NCBI RefSeq assembly: GCF_013294115.1
Contig: NZ_JABSNP010000002.1
Span: 248,001 to 312,000, forward strand
Direction of reading: 5' to 3'
Source: Hymenobacter caeli
GTDB taxonomy: Bacteria > Bacteroidota > Bacteroidia > Cytophagales > Hymenobacteraceae
Length of the DNA stretch: 64,000 nucleotides
The notes below the pieces were generated by a model that did not search any database, was not told the origin of the DNA, and was given only the letters and a program-made list of their open reading frames with translations. Below, in pieces: positions 62,229 to 64,000 of the stretch; the first letter of the stretch is position 1, and the number at the start of each line of letters is the position of its first letter. Both the position numbers and the translations under genes were made by a program.

Positions 62229-64000
62229 GCTTGGCGGCGCGGTAAAGGTTATCGGCTGACTGCTCAATCTTCGCCCGCAGCGGCGCGGGATAGTTGGGTC
62301 TTTCCTGCAAAAAGCTGCGTACTGTGGCCGCCGCCGTGGGCGTGCGGTACCAGCGCAGCGTGGCCGCCAGCCAGGTTTGGGGGAAGAAAATATCGCCCGT
62401 GCGCTGCAATTCTTCTACTAAGGCCAGGCTTTGGGGCAAGTATTTTTCGGAAGCCGCCACCCGCAGCGGGTGGTGCAGGTAGGCGAGGGCGGCGGCCACC
62501 CAGGCTTCTTTTTCGCGGTTTTTAGCGTCGGATAAGCTGGCGAAAAAGGCGTCGCGCACCGCTACGTCGTCCGAGAGCGAGGGCAGCAGGTATTGCAGGC
62601 GCTGGCGGCGGTCGGGGTTTTGAATGCGGGCCAGCTGGGTTTGCAAAATCTGCGCGTAATCGGGGTAGGCGCGCACGGCCAGGGCGGCGGCCAGGTCGGT
62701 GTAGTCGTCTTCGGTGAGGACGACGCCGGCGGGCGGCTGCTTGGTTTGCCAGATTTCGTGGAGGCGGTCCTGGGCCCCGCGGCTGAGGGCCAGGCCGGCG
62801 TAGGCCTTGAGCAGCAGCTTCTTGAGGTTTGGGGGCCCCACTTGCTGCACGGCGGCCCACAGTTCGGGCTCCAGCGACGCGGCCAGGGCAGGGCGTTCGG
62901 CGGGCGGGGTGAAGCGCCAGAACAAGCTGGATACTTGGTCGAGCAGCAGGGCCAGGTTCAGCTCCTCGGGCTCGTGGGCCAGCAGGGGGCGCAGCAGGGC
63001 CAGCACCTGCGCCGGGGCCTCGGCCTGGCCCGCTAGTAGATTCTCGTTCAGGTTAATATAGGCCGCGGCGCGCATCAGTGGGCTGGCCAGGGCCCCCAGG
63101 TACGGGAGGCCCTGCGCGTCGATGGGGAAGCGCCCGTAGCCCAGGCCCGACGAGTTCAGCAGCACGTACTGCGGGGCAGGGCGGCCTTCAGCGGCGCGCA
63201 GGCGCAGGTGGGCCCCGGCCATGTCGGCGGGCAGCTCGTCCACGTGGTCGGCGTACACGAGGGCCACGGCGAAGGCCTGGGGCCAGGTGCGGGCGCTGCC
63301 ATCCTCGCCTTTCTGGCTGAGGGTGAGGGACTTGATTTTGCCCCGGGCCGTGCGTAACTCGTAATCGAACACCGGCCGGCCGGGCTCGTTCACCCACACC
63401 CGGTTCCAGGCCTGGAGGTCGGCGGGGGTGCGGGCGTCGAGGATGGCGATGAGGTCGGGCCAGGTAGCGTTGCCGTAGGCGTAGCGCTTCAGGTACGCGC
63501 GCAGGCCGTCGCGGAAGGCGTCGGGGCCCATCAGCAGCTCCAGCTGGCGCATCATGATGGGCGCTTTGTGGTAGATGATGTTGCCGTAGAGTGAGCCCGC
63601 GGCTTGCAGGTTGTCAAGGGGTTGGCGGATGGGGTTGGCCCCGGCGGTGCGGTCTACGGCGTAGGCGGCGGGGTAGTGGTCGGTGACGAACTTGAGGTCG
63701 AAGTCGCCGTCGGGCTGGGTGACGGTGCTGATTTTGTCGGCCATGAAGTTGGCGAACACCTCCTTGGTCCACACGTCGTCGAACCAGCGCATGGTCACGA
63801 GGTCGCCGAACCACATGTGGGCCGTTTCGTGGGCCAGCAGGTTGGCGCGGCCGTTGAGCTGCTCGCGGGTGGCCCCGCCGTCCAGAAACAGCGACGCCGC
63901 CTTGTAGTCAATCGTGCCCGGGTGCTCCATGCCGCCGTACTGGAAATCGGGGATGCCCACAAAATCGAACTTCTGGAACGGGTACGGCCGCTGCGTGTAG
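62224..64000 (-). CDS. M1 family aminopeptidase, C-terminal part only
   Basis: The frame is open to the right edge, so the N-terminus lies outside. 591 codons are visible. It begins in the M1 region with 'GGMEHPGTIDYKAA', the GxMEN-like exopeptidase motif with His in place of Asn. Then comes the zinc site 'LLAHETAHMWFGDLVTMRWFDDVWTKEVFANFMAD' (HExxH, and Glu 18 residues on). A helical C-terminal domain with HEAT/ARM-like repeats follows. It removes N-terminal amino acids from peptides. Cell location cannot be told without the N-terminus. Its TAG stop lies inside the palindrome shared with the LysR gene. Confidence 0.92.
   Translation of the reverse strand, partial: YTQRPYPFQKFDFVGIPDFQYGGMEHPGTIDYKAASLFLDGGATREQLNGRANLLAHETAHMWFGDLVTMRWFDDVWTKEVFANFMADKISTVTQPDGDFDLKFVTDHYPAAYAVDRTAGANPIRQPLDNLQAAGSLYGNIIYHKAPIMMRQLELLMGPDAFRDGLRAYLKRYAYGNATWPDLIAILDARTPADLQAWNRVWVNEPGRPVFDYELRTARGKIKSLTLSQKGEDGSARTWPQAFAVALVYADHVDELPADMAGAHLRLRAAEGRPAPQYVLLNSSGLGYGRFPIDAQGLPYLGALASPLMRAAAYINLNENLLAGQAEAPAQVLALLRPLLAHEPEELNLALLLDQVSSLFWRFTPPAERPALAASLEPELWAAVQQVGPPNLKKLLLKAYAGLALSRGAQDRLHEIWQTKQPPAGVVLTEDDYTDLAAALAVRAYPDYAQILQTQLARIQNPDRRQRLQYLLPSLSDDVAVRDAFFASLSDAKNREKEAWVAAALAYLHHPLRVAASEKYLPQSLALVEELQRTGDIFFPQTWLAATLRWYRTPTAAATVRSFLQERPNYPAPLRAKIEQSADNLYRAAKL

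Overview
The window looks like chromosome of a high-GC Bacteroidota, most likely Cytophagales/Hymenobacter-like. This is inferred from coding content and signals, not from a search. DUF4290, DUF1573, DUF4199, DUF5684, a PorE-like OmpA lipoprotein relative, short AMP nucleosidase and a fused alpha/beta 2-oxoacid dehydrogenase E1 are all typical of the phylum. Many genes carry the Bacteroidota -7 promoter word TAnnTTTG instead of an E. coli -10 box. No rRNA, CRISPR array, prophage or complete insertion sequence was seen. One tRNA gene (Ser, GGA) is present.

Layout. 1-9.1 kb: a DUF4349 lipoprotein (cut by the left edge), murA, DUF4290, a PcrA/UvrD helicase and a HigBA-type toxin-antitoxin pair on the minus strand, then DUF3109 and an AT-rich orphan on the plus strand, then mqo on the minus strand. 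9.3-15.2 kb: ansA, a membrane glycosyltransferase-like protein, tRNA-Ser, a YodC-like protein and a GH31 glucosidase. 15.3-25.4 kb: an AAA-ATPase remnant, DUF2254, an MFS/UMF1 transporter, DinB, a YtcJ-like amidohydrolase, amn, an HsdR_N protein, an FAH-family hydrolase, an aldo/keto reductase and an F420-reductase-like protein. 25.7-32.1 kb: ald, a VOC protein, a second aldo/keto reductase, DUF1573 and the E1 fusion. 32.3-42.6 kb: a lipoprotein, a LuxE-like protein, lepA, DUF5684, folD, queE, a PorE-like OmpA protein, a small secreted protein, DUF4177 and gltA. 42.8-50.5 kb: mnmE-mntR, fabH, a GT4 glycosyltransferase, dapD, an AT-rich membrane orphan, msrA, hbd and a 56-residue lmo0937-type protein. 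50.6-64 kb: an outer-membrane barrel, an ABC-F ATPase, DUF4199, small lipoproteins, an M48 protease, a LON-domain protein, gdh, hmgA, hppD, a LysR regulator and an M1 aminopeptidase (cut by the right edge).

Most of the content is housekeeping: cell wall, TCA cycle, folate, lysine, queuosine and tyrosine catabolism. hppD, hmgA and gdh lie in a row on the minus strand and diverge from a LysR gene.

The most striking structure lies between the genes. At least ten unrelated sequence families of long inverted repeats fill intergenic gaps. They often start or end exactly at the flanking start or stop codons, and some copies carry matched changes in both arms. I treat this as the main candidate for something undescribed. 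Other points of note are a MurA with Asp instead of the catalytic Cys, near-leaderless divergent promoters at the toxin-antitoxin locus, and a perfect 30-bp palindrome between the tRNA-Ser and glycosyltransferase promoters.
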